From Prevotella sp. P5-108 (GTDB lineage Bacteria; Bacteroidota; Bacteroidia; Bacteroidales; Bacteroidaceae): a stretch of 64,000 nucleotides of DNA. The translations under genes and the position numbers were made by a program. This document shows positions 25,064 through 35,213 of this stretch, in pieces; the stretch's first letter is position 1, and every line of letters starts with the position of its first letter. The notes beneath the pieces are model-generated. The model had not been told where the DNA came from. It did no database searches and saw only the letters and a list, made by a program, of their open reading frames with translations. Location: positions 62,001 to 126,000 of the forward strand of contig NZ_NPJJ01000008.1 of NCBI RefSeq assembly GCF_002251385.1, given 5' to 3'.

Positions 25064-28000
25064 ATGATACGCTCTGCAATGACTCTGCTGGCACTGTGTG
25101 GCTCACTGCTCGCACAGGGGCAGACAAGTTCGATGAAATCGGGCTTTTTGAACCCTCCACATGAGGCTCGCCCTCAGGTGTGGTGGCACTGGCTGAACGG
25201 TAACATCACCCCCGACGGCATCCGCAAGGACCTCGAGTGGATGCACCGTGTGGGTATCAGCGGTGTGCACCTCTTCGACGCCGGACTGAACACACCACAG
25301 ATAGTGCCGCAACGCGTGAAATACATGACACCCGAGTGGAACGACTGTCTGAGGCTGGCTGTAGGGCTGGCAGACTCGCTCGGCATGGACATCGTGCTGC
25401 CCTCGGCACCCGGCTGGAGCAACACCGGAGGTCCGTGGGTAGCACCCGACGACGCCATGAAACGCATAGAGTGGCGCGACACCGTCGTCAACGGCGGCAC
25501 CCTCACGAGCATGGCGCTGCCCGCACCCTACACCCACAGCGGAGAATACCAGAATTATCGCAACAAGGGCAAGGGCGTAAAGCAGACACCATATTATAAA
25601 GACCTGTATGTCATCGCGGTGCCGGTGGCAGACGATGCCGTGGGGATGGCAAGCATGGTAAAGCGCATCACCACATCGGAAGGCAGCATCAACGGCAGCC
25701 ACCTCTACGACGGCGACTTCACCCACACCTTCGCAATAGGGCCGCGGAAGAAGCAGGCATGGATACAAGTGGAACTGGACAGACCCCGCACCATCAGGTC
25801 GATGACCATAGCCGACTCGCATCTGCTGGGCTCATGGGAGAAATACCCCAACAGCCCCACCAAATACCTCGAAGCCAGCGACGACGGCCGTGAGTGGCGG
25901 CGCGTATGCAACGTGCCCAACGGCGCCACGCCCCGCCTCACCCTCTCTCTGCCACCTACCGAGGCACGATATTTCCGTCTGGTCTACCAGCCCAATGCCC
26001 GACCAGCGACAATCAGCGAGTTTACGCTCAGCACAGAGAGTCGCGTCAACCACAGCGAGGAAAAGGCTGGCTTTGGCGGTCCGCTGCGTCTCATCGACTA
26101 CCCCACCCACACCGGCAGCCATGCCACGGGGCTGGACAGCGTCATCGACCTCACCCGATATATGGACGCTCAGGGGCGGCTCAGCTGGCAGGCTCCCGAG
26201 GGACGATGGCGAATATACCGCTTCGGCTACTCACTGACGGGCAAGACCAACCATCCGGCGTCGCCCGAAGCGACCGGACTGGAGGTAGACAAGCTCGACT
26301 CGACCGCCGTGCGCCGCTACATGGAGGCATACATAGACACCTACCGCCGCGTGATGGGCGACAGCATGATAGGGCGCGTGGTCAACGGTCTACTCATAGA
26401 CAGTTATGAAGCGGGATATGCCACCTGGACCCGCCACATGCGTGAGGAGTTCAGGAGCAGGCGCGGATATGACCTGCTGCCCTACCTTCCGGCACTGGCA
26501 GGCGAGGTAATCGGGTCGGCAGAGGCGTCAGACAGATTTCTCGATGACTGGCGCCTGACGCTGGGCGAGCTCATCACCGACAATCTCTATGGTCAGGTCG
26601 GGCGCATAGCCCATGAACAGGGTCTCACCACTTACTTTGAAGCCATGGAAAACAGTCGCCCGTTTGTCGGCGACGGACTGGCACCCAAGTGTAAGGCCGA
26701 TATACCGATGGCGGCGATGTGGGCACGCACGCAGACACTTGATTTCACCCAGAAAATGTTCCTCGAAATGCAGGCAGACCTCATGGAGTCGGCTTCGGCA
26801 GCCCATGTATTCGGGCGCAAGCAGGTGGCGGCAGAGTCGTTTACGACTTACGGCCCGTCACAGGGCGACAGTCTGGTCTACGGGCTCTATCCGGCTATGC
26901 TCAAGCGCATCGCCGACCTCGAATTTGCCTGTGGCGTCAACCGCATCGTCATCCACGAGAGCGCCCACCAGCCCATCGACAGCATGGTGCCGGGTCTGAG
27001 TCTCGACATCTATGGCATGTGGTTCAATCGGCTGAGCACCTGGGCTGAGCAGGCTCGTGGCTGGACCGGCTATATGGCTCGCAGCAGTTATATGCTGCAA
27101 CAGGGCAAAAATGTGGCTGATGTCGCCTACTTCTATGGCGATGAAGCCAACGCTACGGCGCTCTTCGACAAGCAGAAACCAGCCATTCCATCGAGCTGCA
27201 ACATGGATTTCATCAACAGCGACATACTCTGTCACCACCTCGATACAGACGGCGGCCGGCTCGTGACTCCGGGCGGCAGCCGCTACCGCATGCTGGTGCT
27301 TGGAGGTACCTCGGACCGACTCTCTCTGGCGTCGCTACAAGCCGTGAAGAGGCTGGCAGACCAGGGGGCGACCATCGTGGGGCGGCGTCCGGCACGGGCT
27401 ATGGGGCTGAAGGCAGACTCGGCTGAGTTTGACCGCATCGCCGACGACCTCTGGAGTGGCAAGCGTGACAACATCGTCGACACCGGCTCGACCCGCCATG
27501 CCATCGACTCGCTGCTCGATGTGCCCGACTTCCGCTGCACGCACATGGACAGCATCCGCTACGTACACCGCACCACTGGGGATGCTGAGATTTACTGGGT
27601 CAACAACCGTTCGAAGAGCGATATGCACGATTGGTTTGAGTTCAGGACCACTGGGCGCAAGCCACAGATATGGAACGCCGTGACAGGCGAAATCAGCGAC
27701 GTGACCTACATGACTGGCAGCCGCTCGACCTACGTGGAAATGGATTTGAAGTCGGCAGATGCGCTGTTTGTCGTCTTCAGCGGCGAGGCCGACAAGCGTC
27801 TGCGTCACCGCGCAACGGAGTCTCTGCCGCTCCGAAGTGACACGATAGCCAGTCCATGGCGCGTGGTATTCGGACGGAAGATGGGCACGCCCGACGCCAT
27901 CGTGATGGACTCGCTCAAGTCGTATATCGACACCACGCTCGCCATAGCCAACCCGACCGAGGCTCGGGCAATAAAATACTTCTCGGGCACCGCCGCCTAT

Positions 28001-28342
28001 CACAACCGTTTCTTCCTCGGCGCTGTCGACAGTGCCCAGACTTACCGGATAGACTTGGGCACGGTCAACTATATGGCTGAGGTTTGGGTCAACAGCAAAT
28101 ACTGCGGATTAACGTGGTTTTCGCCCCATTCCATCGACATCTCGGCGGCGGTGAAGTCGGGCGAAAACACGCTGGAGATACGCGTAACCAACCCATGGAA
28201 GAACCGCATCTGCGGCGACAAACTCGCCAAGGCTGGGGAGACAACCTACACGTGGACCTCGTATCCCTGGAGCAAGAAAACCAAGAACATACTGATGCCC
28301 GCAGGACTCTTGGGGCCCGTCACCATCACCTTATATAAATAA
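25064..28342 (+). CDS. GH106-type glycoside hydrolase (candidate alpha-L-rhamnosidase), copy 1
   Basis: This is a 1092-aa secreted enzyme with signal peptide MIRSAMTLLALCGSLLAQGQ. The mature N-terminus has the GH106 signature PPHEARPQVWWHWLNGNITPDGI followed by KDLEWMHRVGISGVHLFDAG. The N-terminal two thirds would form the catalytic barrel with inserted beta domains, one discoidin-like (about 230-330, IQVELDRPRTIRSMTIADS). The C-terminus (about 970-1092, AEVWVNSKYCGLTWFSPHSIDI) resembles a GH2-type jelly roll. GH106 enzymes release L-rhamnose from rhamnogalacturonan and similar glycans. A close paralog follows at 28577. No regulator or SusCD pair adjoins them. Confidence 0.85.
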   Translation: MIRSAMTLLALCGSLLAQGQTSSMKSGFLNPPHEARPQVWWHWLNGNITPDGIRKDLEWMHRVGISGVHLFDAGLNTPQIVPQRVKYMTPEWNDCLRLAVGLADSLGMDIVLPSAPGWSNTGGPWVAPDDAMKRIEWRDTVVNGGTLTSMALPAPYTHSGEYQNYRNKGKGVKQTPYYKDLYVIAVPVADDAVGMASMVKRITTSEGSINGSHLYDGDFTHTFAIGPRKKQAWIQVELDRPRTIRSMTIADSHLLGSWEKYPNSPTKYLEASDDGREWRRVCNVPNGATPRLTLSLPPTEARYFRLVYQPNARPATISEFTLSTESRVNHSEEKAGFGGPLRLIDYPTHTGSHATGLDSVIDLTRYMDAQGRLSWQAPEGRWRIYRFGYSLTGKTNHPASPEATGLEVDKLDSTAVRRYMEAYIDTYRRVMGDSMIGRVVNGLLIDSYEAGYATWTRHMREEFRSRRGYDLLPYLPALAGEVIGSAEASDRFLDDWRLTLGELITDNLYGQVGRIAHEQGLTTYFEAMENSRPFVGDGLAPKCKADIPMAAMWARTQTLDFTQKMFLEMQADLMESASAAHVFGRKQVAAESFTTYGPSQGDSLVYGLYPAMLKRIADLEFACGVNRIVIHESAHQPIDSMVPGLSLDIYGMWFNRLSTWAEQARGWTGYMARSSYMLQQGKNVADVAYFYGDEANATALFDKQKPAIPSSCNMDFINSDILCHHLDTDGGRLVTPGGSRYRMLVLGGTSDRLSLASLQAVKRLADQGATIVGRRPARAMGLKADSAEFDRIADDLWSGKRDNIVDTGSTRHAIDSLLDVPDFRCTHMDSIRYVHRTTGDAEIYWVNNRSKSDMHDWFEFRTTGRKPQIWNAVTGEISDVTYMTGSRSTYVEMDLKSADALFVVFSGEADKRLRHRATESLPLRSDTIASPWRVVFGRKMGTPDAIVMDSLKSYIDTTLAIANPTEARAIKYFSGTAAYHNRFFLGAVDSAQTYRIDLGTVNYMAEVWVNSKYCGLTWFSPHSIDISAAVKSGENTLEIRVTNPWKNRICGDKLAKAGETTYTWTSYPWSKKTKNILMPAGLLGPVTITLYK

Positions 28343-28344
28343 AG

Positions 28345-28512
28345 GGCAAGCGCGGCGGGAGCGACGACAATCTCCACGGGAGCGACGGCAATCTCCAAGA
28401 GCGCAATGGTCATCACCACGAGTGCAAAGGTCATCTCCACGAGCGCGAAGGTCATCTCCACGAGCGCAAAGGTCATCTCCACGGGCGCGACGGTCATCTC
28501 CACGAGTGCGGC
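28345..28512. repeat. 21-bp-period minisatellite, eight units
   Basis: Eight consecutive 21-bp units begin 2 bp after the stop codon of the first GH106 gene. Units from 28408 on share the 14-bp core AAGGTCAYCYCCAC with small changes; the first three are more diverged. In one frame the array reads as a 7-residue repeat (VISTSAK). The array fills most of the 234-bp gap before the second GH106 gene. Confidence 0.9.
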
Positions 28513-28576
28513 GACGCCCCCGACGCAAGACAGGGTAATCAATCGGAAAACAAGAACAAACAACAACATAACCACT

Positions 28577-31500
28577 ATGAACTGGAAAAGAAACATCATG
28601 CTTACGGCGCTGGCCTCGATAACGATAGGCGCAGCGGCACAAACCGATGTACTGAAGGAGGGATTTATAAATCCGCCACAGAGCGCCCGCCCGCGCGTGT
28701 GGTGGCACTGGATGAACGGCAACATATCCCGCGACGGCATCCGCAAGGACCTCGAATGGATGAATCGGGCAGGACTCGGCGGCATCCATATCTTCGACGC
28801 CGGAAAGAAGACACCACAGGTGGTGCCACAACGCATCATCTACATGACACCCGAATGGAAAGAGTGCTATGCGTATGCTGTGGCGTTGGCAGACTCGCTC
28901 GGCATGGAAGCCACGATGACCGCCACGCCGGGGTGGAGTAACACGGGAGGACCGTGGGTGAAGCCCTGCGACGCCATGAAGAAACTGGTGTGGAGGGAGG
29001 TCACCATCAAGGGAGGCAAGACCATCAACATGACGCTGCCCGAACCCTACAGCGTGAGCGGAGCCTTCCAGAACATCAGGGCGAGGGGCACCGCGTCAAG
29101 CAAGACCTACTACAAGGACATCGCCGTGGTGGCGGTGAGGACCGACGGCGAGCTCACTCTCGGAGAGATGGGCGCGAAGGCTACGGCGAGCAACGGCGCG
29201 ATAGACCTGACCATGCTCACCGACGGCGACATGGCAAAGACGCAGAAACTGACTGCCGACAGCACCGGCAAGGTGGCTTGGATAAAGATAGAACTCGACA
29301 AGGCATACACCATCAGGGCATTGGCTCTGGGCGACGGGCGTCAGCACAGCCAGTGGCGCAACAAGCGGCCCGCGCCGACCAAATGGTTGGAAGCGAGCAA
29401 TGATGGTCTGCACTTCACCAAAGTATGCGACCTGGTGCTGGGAGGTGCCCCGCTGACCACCGTGGACATCACGCCGACCACGGCGCGCTACTTCAGAGTG
29501 GTATGGAAAACCGACCGCCGTCCACTGGCCATCAGCGAGCTCAACCTGTTTACCTCCTTCCGCGTGAACCATGCCGAGGAGAAAGCCGCGTTCGGCACGC
29601 CGGTCGACTTGCCACTCTACCCCACGCCAGAGACCGACAAGGCCACGGTGCTGACAGATGTGGTAGACCTCACTCATCTCACCGACAGCACCGGAAGGCT
29701 CACGTGGAAAGCGCCGATGGGCCGCTGGCGCATACTGCGCTTCGGCTACTCGCTCACGGGCAAGATGAACCATCCCGCGTCGCCCGAGGCGACCGGACTC
29801 GAGGTCGACAAGATGTCGGCAGAGGCTGTACAGCGATATATAAGCACCTATCTCGCCACTTATGTCGACGCCTCGCGCGGCATGATGGGCAAACGCGGAC
29901 TTCAGAACCTGCTCATCGACAGTTATGAGGCAGGAATAGCCAACTGGACGCCACGAATGGCAGAAGAGTTCAAAGCCCGACGCGGCTACGAACTGCTGCC
30001 GTGGATGCCGGCATTGGCGGGAACCATCGTAGAGAGCAGCGAAAAGACCGACCGGTTCCTCTTCGACTGGCGCCGAACCATCGGAGAGCTCATCGAGCAG
30101 AACCTCTACCGCCAGGTAGCCGACACCATGAAGGCGCGGGATATGGGTACCTACTTCGAGAGCCACGAGTCGTGCCGCGTCTATGAAGCCGACGGCATGG
30201 CTGTCAAGCAATACTGCACTATCCCTATGGGTGCGATGTGGGCGAGTGAACCCGTGATGCACATGAATGACCGCGGCGAGACCGGCAAGCAAGGTGACAT
30301 ACGCGAATCGGCGTCTGTGGCTCACATCTATGGTCAGAATCTGGTTGCCGCCGAATCCCTTACCTCCAACGGACTGGACGGCGACGGACTGGCTTATTCC
30401 CTCACGCCCAACCTGCTCAAGCCTGTCGCCGACCTCGAATTCGCCAGCGGCGTCAACCGTATCGTCATCCACGACAGTGCCCATCAGCCGATAGATACCA
30501 AGATTCCGGGACAGGGACTGGAGGTCTACGGACAGTGGTTCCACCGTCACGAGACGTGGGCAGAGCAAGCCCGCCCGTGGGTAGACTATCTCTCGCGCAC
30601 CAGTTATATGCTCCAGCAGGGCAGATATGTCGCCGACGTGGCCTACTACTATGGCGACGACAACAATGTTACCGGTCTCTTCTACGCCAACCAGCCCCAG
30701 GTTCCGCCGACGGCGTCTTACGACTATGTCAACACGCCCGCGCTGACGGAGCAGTTGACCTGCAGCGACGGCAAGATAACCACGCCGTCGGGGATGACCT
30801 ACCAGGTGCTCGCCCTCGACGCCAACACCCAGCGTATGACCGTTCCTGCGCTGCGCCACATCGCCGCGATGGTCGGCAAGGGCATGAAACTCTGCGGCGC
30901 AAGACCCCAGGCAGTGCTCAGCCTCAACGATGACAAGGCGGAGTTTGACCGCCTGGTAGCTGAGATATGGGATGCCAACCGCCCCAATGTCAAGGAGAAC
31001 GCCAGCATCGCCGACGCCCTCGCCGCATGGGGCATCGCGCCCGATTTCTACTGTGACCACATGGACAGCCTGCGCTTCGTACACCGACAGACACCACAGG
31101 CAGAGATATACTGGGTCAACAACCGCAGCTACCAGACACGCTCTCTTGACGCGAGGTTCAGGGTGACGGGCATGAAGCCTTACTTATGGCATCCCGAGAC
31201 GGGCGAGGTGAGTGCAGTAGACTACACCCCCGCTGCCGGTTATACCCAGGTAAGCCTGCAGATGAACCCCGGAGAAGCCTACTTCATCGTCTTCCGCACC
31301 GAGAGCGACCCCACGGCGGCAGAGGCTGTCAAAGTCGACGCCCAGACCGTCGCCGCCACGCTCGAGGGCCCCTGGACTGTGACCTTCCAGCCCGACAGAG
31401 GCGCACCGGCACAGACCACGATGGCGCAGTTGTGCTCGCTCAGCGAGAGCGACGACGCGGGCATCCGCTACTTCGCCGGCACCGCCACATACCGCAAGTC

Positions 31501-31834
31501 TGTGAAGCTCACCAAAGCCCAGATACGCGGCAAGCGGCTCTGGATATACCTCGGGCAGATGAGCGCATTGGCAGAGGTCATCGTCAATGGCAAGAACATG
31601 GGCATACTCTGGCGCGCTCCGTTCTCTACCGAGATTACCGACGCCCTGCGTCGTGGCAACAATGACATCGAGATACGCGTCACCACCCTCTGGCGCAACC
31701 GCATCATCGGCGACCAGCAGCCCGATTGTCCCAAGCGTTACACCTATACCTCCTATCCTTTCTACAAGAAAGATTCCAAGTTGCAGCCTTCAGGTCTGAT
31801 AGGCCCAGTGACACTGACAGAAATGCCAAGATAA
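28577..31834 (+). CDS. GH106-type glycoside hydrolase (candidate alpha-L-rhamnosidase), copy 2
   Basis: This is a 1085-aa secreted paralog of the preceding gene with signal peptide MNWKRNIMLTALASITIGAAAQ. The GH106 signature PPQSARPRVWWHWMNGNISRDGI is intact, followed by KDLEWMNRAGLGGIHIFDAG. Shared landmarks continue throughout, including FGYSLTGK(T/M)NHPASPEATGLEVDK, LIDSYEAG, CRVYEADGM and NRIVIHDSAHQPID. Start 28577 gives the signal peptide directly; a longer frame from 28406 would translate the upstream minisatellite and is rejected. Divergence suggests an old duplication with possibly different linkage preference. A strong terminator follows. Confidence 0.85.
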   Translation: MNWKRNIMLTALASITIGAAAQTDVLKEGFINPPQSARPRVWWHWMNGNISRDGIRKDLEWMNRAGLGGIHIFDAGKKTPQVVPQRIIYMTPEWKECYAYAVALADSLGMEATMTATPGWSNTGGPWVKPCDAMKKLVWREVTIKGGKTINMTLPEPYSVSGAFQNIRARGTASSKTYYKDIAVVAVRTDGELTLGEMGAKATASNGAIDLTMLTDGDMAKTQKLTADSTGKVAWIKIELDKAYTIRALALGDGRQHSQWRNKRPAPTKWLEASNDGLHFTKVCDLVLGGAPLTTVDITPTTARYFRVVWKTDRRPLAISELNLFTSFRVNHAEEKAAFGTPVDLPLYPTPETDKATVLTDVVDLTHLTDSTGRLTWKAPMGRWRILRFGYSLTGKMNHPASPEATGLEVDKMSAEAVQRYISTYLATYVDASRGMMGKRGLQNLLIDSYEAGIANWTPRMAEEFKARRGYELLPWMPALAGTIVESSEKTDRFLFDWRRTIGELIEQNLYRQVADTMKARDMGTYFESHESCRVYEADGMAVKQYCTIPMGAMWASEPVMHMNDRGETGKQGDIRESASVAHIYGQNLVAAESLTSNGLDGDGLAYSLTPNLLKPVADLEFASGVNRIVIHDSAHQPIDTKIPGQGLEVYGQWFHRHETWAEQARPWVDYLSRTSYMLQQGRYVADVAYYYGDDNNVTGLFYANQPQVPPTASYDYVNTPALTEQLTCSDGKITTPSGMTYQVLALDANTQRMTVPALRHIAAMVGKGMKLCGARPQAVLSLNDDKAEFDRLVAEIWDANRPNVKENASIADALAAWGIAPDFYCDHMDSLRFVHRQTPQAEIYWVNNRSYQTRSLDARFRVTGMKPYLWHPETGEVSAVDYTPAAGYTQVSLQMNPGEAYFIVFRTESDPTAAEAVKVDAQTVAATLEGPWTVTFQPDRGAPAQTTMAQLCSLSESDDAGIRYFAGTATYRKSVKLTKAQIRGKRLWIYLGQMSALAEVIVNGKNMGILWRAPFSTEITDALRRGNNDIEIRVTTLWRNRIIGDQQPDCPKRYTYTSYPFYKKDSKLQPSGLIGPVTLTEMPR

Positions 31835-31865
31835 CAACAAAAATCACCGATTTCATCGATAAAAC

Positions 31866-31920
31866 AGCGGTGGGGCAGACTCCAGACACACATCTGGCTT
31901 CTGCCCCACCGCTTGTTTGT
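31866..31920 (+). terminator. Terminator after the second GH106 gene
   Basis: AGCGGTGGGGCAGA (31866-31879) pairs over 14 bp with TCTGCCCCACCGCT (31900-31913). An inner TCCAGA/TCTGG stem extends it, and TGTTTGTTTG follows. Confidence 0.75.
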
Positions 31921-31932
31921 TTGCCACCGCCA

Positions 31933-32037
31933 ACAGCCATCCCGGCACACGCCAAGCTCATCCCAGCGATGCCACATATCATCCCCCTGCGCCCCAAGGT
32001 CACCCCCACTCTCGTCAAGGTCACCCCCACGCTTCCA
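31933..32037. repeat. 21-bp-period minisatellite, five units
   Basis: Units start at 31933, 31954, 31975, 31996 and 32017. The last two begin AAGGTCACCCCCAC, matching the 14-bp core of the array at 28345-28512. The earlier units are diverged. It lies between the terminators of the GH106 gene (plus) and xylA (minus). Confidence 0.8.
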
Positions 32038-32044
32038 AATGCAT

Positions 32045-32087
32045 CTAAAAGAAAAGCCGCCAGCTAAACTCACGTTCTGCTGACGGC
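32045..32087 (-). terminator. Terminator of the xylBA operon
   Basis: On the minus strand GCCGTCAGC (from 32087) pairs with GCTGGCGGC (to 32056; one G-U) and is followed by TTTTCTTTT. Confidence 0.7.
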
Positions 32088-32139
32088 ACATTTATGAAAA
32101 AAGTGTAATTGTGTAGCCTTAATATTGCCTATATCATAG

Positions 32140-33459
32140 TTATTTACAGTTGAGTGCTACGATGGTTTCATAGAGTTCCTGCTTACCCGAGATTTGGGCA
32201 GGCTCACCGTGCTCCTTGGCGTAAGCCACGAGGTCCTCGAGCGAGAGTTTGCCATCCTCGAAGTCCTTGCCCTTGCCACTGTCAAACGAAGCGTAACGCT
32301 CCTTGACCATGCGGGGCAGCTCGCTGTTTTCGAGGATTTCGGCTGCGTTCTCGAGCGCACGAGCCATAGCGTCCATACCACTGATGTGGGCGATGAAGAT
32401 ATCCTCGGGGTCGGTAGAGTTACGGCGCAGTTTGGCGTCGAAGTTAGAGCCACCGTTGCCGAGACCACCGTTGCGGATAATCTGCATCATGGCCTGGGTG
32501 AGTTCGAAGTTGTCGATGGGGAACTGGTCAGTATCCCATCCGTTCTGGGCGTCGCCACGGTTGGCGTCGATGCTGCCCAGCATGCCGTTGTCGACGGCAA
32601 CAGCCAGTTCATGCTCAAAGGTATGGCCGGCGAGTGTGGCGTGGTTGACCTCGATGTTTACCTTGAAGTCGTCCTGCAGGTTGTGAGCGCGCAGGAAGCC
32701 TACTACCGTCTCTACATCGACATCATACTGGTGCTTGGTAGGCTCCATGGGCTTGGGTTCGATGAGGAAGGTGCCGGTGAACCCCTTGGCGCGGGCATAG
32801 TCGCGTGCAGCGGTAAGCATCTGAGCCAGATGTTCCTTCTCACGCTTCATATCGGTGTTGAGCAGGCTCATATAACCCTCGCGTCCACCCCAGAACACGT
32901 AATTCTGACCACCCAGTTTGATGGTGGCGTCGATGGCGTTCTTGATTTGCACGGCAGCGCGAGCCACTACATCGAAGTTGGGATTGGTGGCAGCACCGTT
33001 CATATAGCGCTTGTCGCTGAATACGTTGGCAGTACCCCAGAGCAGACGGATGTCGTCGGCGGCAGCCATCTTTTCGAGCGCATAGTCGGTGATGGCCTTC
33101 ATGTTGGCCTCGTATTCGTCGATATCGTCGGCGGGGTCGATGAGGTCCACATCGTGGAAGCAGAAATAGTGGATGCCCAGCTTCTCCATGATTTCAAAGC
33201 CTGCGTCCATCTTGTCCTTGGCGCGCTGCAGAGCGCTGTCGGCCTTGTCCCACTCGTAGGAGCGTGTCTGTCCGCCAAACTGGTCACCGCTTGCGGCGCC
33301 CAGTGTGTGCCACCACGCCATTGCGAACTTCAACCAGTCCTTCATTTTCTTACCTGCAACTACTTTGTTTTCGTCGTAGTAGTGAAAAGCCATAGGGTTC
33401 TTGCTGGCAGTGCCCTCAAAGGGGATTTTGCCAATCTGTGGAAAATACTCTTTTGCCAT
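32140..33459 (-). CDS. xylA: Xylose isomerase
   Basis: This is a 439-aa cytosolic enzyme converting D-xylose to D-xylulose with two divalent metals. It belongs to the longer class II group found in Bacteroides and anaerobic fungi. The opening [26 protein letters not shown] is typical. Active-site segments [15 protein letters not shown] (catalytic His and Asp), [33 protein letters not shown] (metal-binding Glu) and [18 protein letters not shown] are all present. It lies 35 nt after xylB and is cotranscribed with it; a terminator follows at 32087. Confidence 0.97.
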   Translation of the reverse strand: MAKEYFPQIGKIPFEGTASKNPMAFHYYDENKVVAGKKMKDWLKFAMAWWHTLGAASGDQFGGQTRSYEWDKADSALQRAKDKMDAGFEIMEKLGIHYFCFHDVDLIDPADDIDEYEANMKAITDYALEKMAAADDIRLLWGTANVFSDKRYMNGAATNPNFDVVARAAVQIKNAIDATIKLGGQNYVFWGGREGYMSLLNTDMKREKEHLAQMLTAARDYARAKGFTGTFLIEPKPMEPTKHQYDVDVETVVGFLRAHNLQDDFKVNIEVNHATLAGHTFEHELAVAVDNGMLGSIDANRGDAQNGWDTDQFPIDNFELTQAMMQIIRNGGLGNGGSNFDAKLRRNSTDPEDIFIAHISGMDAMARALENAAEILENSELPRMVKERYASFDSGKGKDFEDGKLSLEDLVAYAKEHGEPAQISGKQELYETIVALNCK

Positions 33460-33494
33460 AATTAGTACATATAAGTTTTATTATATTTAGATTG

Positions 33495-34988
33495 TCATGT
33501 CATTGGTAGCAATATACCTTTCCATTCGGCATAAGCCTGTGCATACTGCGCACGTTTCTGTTCATCGGGCTCAATCACGGCAAGCCTGCGCAAGGTAGCA
33601 AACGCCTCTTCGTGACTGCTGTAGATGCCGCAGCCCATGCCGGCACCCTTTGCGGCGCCCACGCTGCCGTCGGTCTCATAGAGTTCGATGGTCGCTCCCG
33701 AGGTGGTGGCGAGCGCCTCGCGGAATACCGGGCTCAGGAACATATTCGCCTTTCCCGCGTGTATCTTGCGGATGTCCATGCCCATCTCTGCCATCACCTC
33801 CATGCCGTAGCAGAAGCTGAACACGATGCCTTCCTGGGCAGCGCGCACCAGATGAGCCTGTGTATGGTGGTTGAAATCGATGCCGTGGATGGAGCATCCC
33901 ACCTCCCGGTTCTCCAGCACCCGCTCGGCACCATTGCCGAAGGGGATGATGCGCAGTCCGTCGGCACCTGGTGCCACACCTTCAGCCATCGCGTTCATGT
34001 CGGCATAAGAGATGCCCTGGGGAGCCACGTTGCGGCGCATCCACGCATTGAGGATGCCGGTGCCGTTGATACACAGGAGCACGCCCAGACGCGTGAGGTC
34101 CTCAGTATAATTAACATGCGCGAAGGTATTTACCCTACTCTTTTTATCATAATTAACATCGCCTAACACTCCATACACTACACCCGACGTACCAGCCGTT
34201 GAGGCTATCTCGCCGGGATTGAAGACATTCAGACTGAGCGCGTTGTTGGGCTGGTCGCCAGCGCGGTAGCTGATAGGCGTACCTTCGCTGAGTCCCAGCT
34301 CGTCAGCCACCTCACGGCTCACGCGGCTCTGCACATCGAAGGTAGGCACGATGTCGGCGAGGATGTCTCTGTCGAAACCATAGTAATCGAGGAGGAAGCC
34401 GGCGACAGCGTGGGCCTGAAAATCCCAGAACATACCCTCGGAGAGACCCGATACGGTGGTGTTGATGACGCCGCTGAGTTTCATGGCGAGGTAGTCGCCG
34501 GGCAGCATCACCTTGTATATACGCTCATAGACCTCGGGCTCGTTGTCCTTGACCCACGCCAGTTTGGCGGCGGTGAAGTTTCCGGGCGAGTTGAGCAGAT
34601 GCGACAGACAGCGGTCGCTGCCCAGGTCGGCAAAAGCCCTCTCTCCATAGGGTACAGCACGCGAATCGCACCAGATAATGGCGTCGCGCACGGGCCGTTG
34701 TGCCTTGTCGACACACACCAGACCATGCATCTGATAAGAGATGCCAATCGCCCGGATGTCGTCGCCCTTGGCGCCACTCTCGGCCATGATGCGGGCAAGC
34801 GCCAGTTTGGCATTGGCCCACCACATTTCAGGGTCTTGCTCAGCCCAACCGTTTCTGATTGATTTAATCGGTGCTTCGTGCTCGGGGTAGAAAGCCGTAG
34901 CCACACACTCTCCGGAGTTGACATCTACCAGAGAAGCCTTGACCGAGCTGCTGCCCACGTCAAAGCCCAACAACAAATGTTTGTTCAT
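33495..34988 (-). CDS. xylB: Xylulokinase
   Basis: This is a 497-aa FGGY-family kinase that phosphorylates D-xylulose to xylulose 5-phosphate. N-terminal LLLGFDVGSSSVKASLVD is the ATP/phosphate motif; ISYQMHGLVCVD, IIWCDSRA (catalytic Asp) and GDQPNNAL follow. I prefer the ATG at 34988 to a TTG two codons upstream. A short run of codons at about 34100-34170 is unusually AT-rich. It heads the xylBA operon, and its promoter and leader resemble those of xylE at 52 kb. Confidence 0.95.
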   Translation of the reverse strand: MNKHLLLGFDVGSSSVKASLVDVNSGECVATAFYPEHEAPIKSIRNGWAEQDPEMWWANAKLALARIMAESGAKGDDIRAIGISYQMHGLVCVDKAQRPVRDAIIWCDSRAVPYGERAFADLGSDRCLSHLLNSPGNFTAAKLAWVKDNEPEVYERIYKVMLPGDYLAMKLSGVINTTVSGLSEGMFWDFQAHAVAGFLLDYYGFDRDILADIVPTFDVQSRVSREVADELGLSEGTPISYRAGDQPNNALSLNVFNPGEIASTAGTSGVVYGVLGDVNYDKKSRVNTFAHVNYTEDLTRLGVLLCINGTGILNAWMRRNVAPQGISYADMNAMAEGVAPGADGLRIIPFGNGAERVLENREVGCSIHGIDFNHHTQAHLVRAAQEGIVFSFCYGMEVMAEMGMDIRKIHAGKANMFLSPVFREALATTSGATIELYETDGSVGAAKGAGMGCGIYSSHEEAFATLRRLAVIEPDEQKRAQYAQAYAEWKGILLPMT

Positions 34989-35032
34989 ACTCAATACGTA
35001 TGTTTAGGTTTTATTTTTTATTTCTTACGTTG

Positions 35033-35064
35033 CAAAGATATAAAATATCTGAGAATTGACGCAA
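35033..35064 (-). promoter_or_regulatory. Promoter of the xylBA operon
   Basis: Minus strand TTG (35062-35064), 21 nt, TATCTTTG (35033-35040), continuing CAAC. The leader carries AATAAAACCTAAA (35003-35015, reversed), identical to one in the xylE leader. Confidence 0.75.
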
Positions 35065-35213
35065 GAGATTGCCTTTTTTATTACTCTTGCGCGCAATATT
35101 TTTAAGGAACCCCCTTCTGCGCTGGCTCCTACGAGGTTAGGCAGCCCCTCTCGACCATCCCGAAACCACCGACCGTCATGCCGCAGCCACCTTTGCCGGC
35201 TCGTAACTATTGA

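Noticed and set aside
28345-28512. CRISPR array or an N-terminal extension of the GH106 protein
   Set aside because: Units are contiguous without spacers, and the signal peptide starts at 28577, after the array.
29096-31084. 662-codon minus-strand frame across the second GH106 gene
   Set aside because: Antisense shadow with no signal peptide or motifs; the plus-strand GH106 frame is clearly real.
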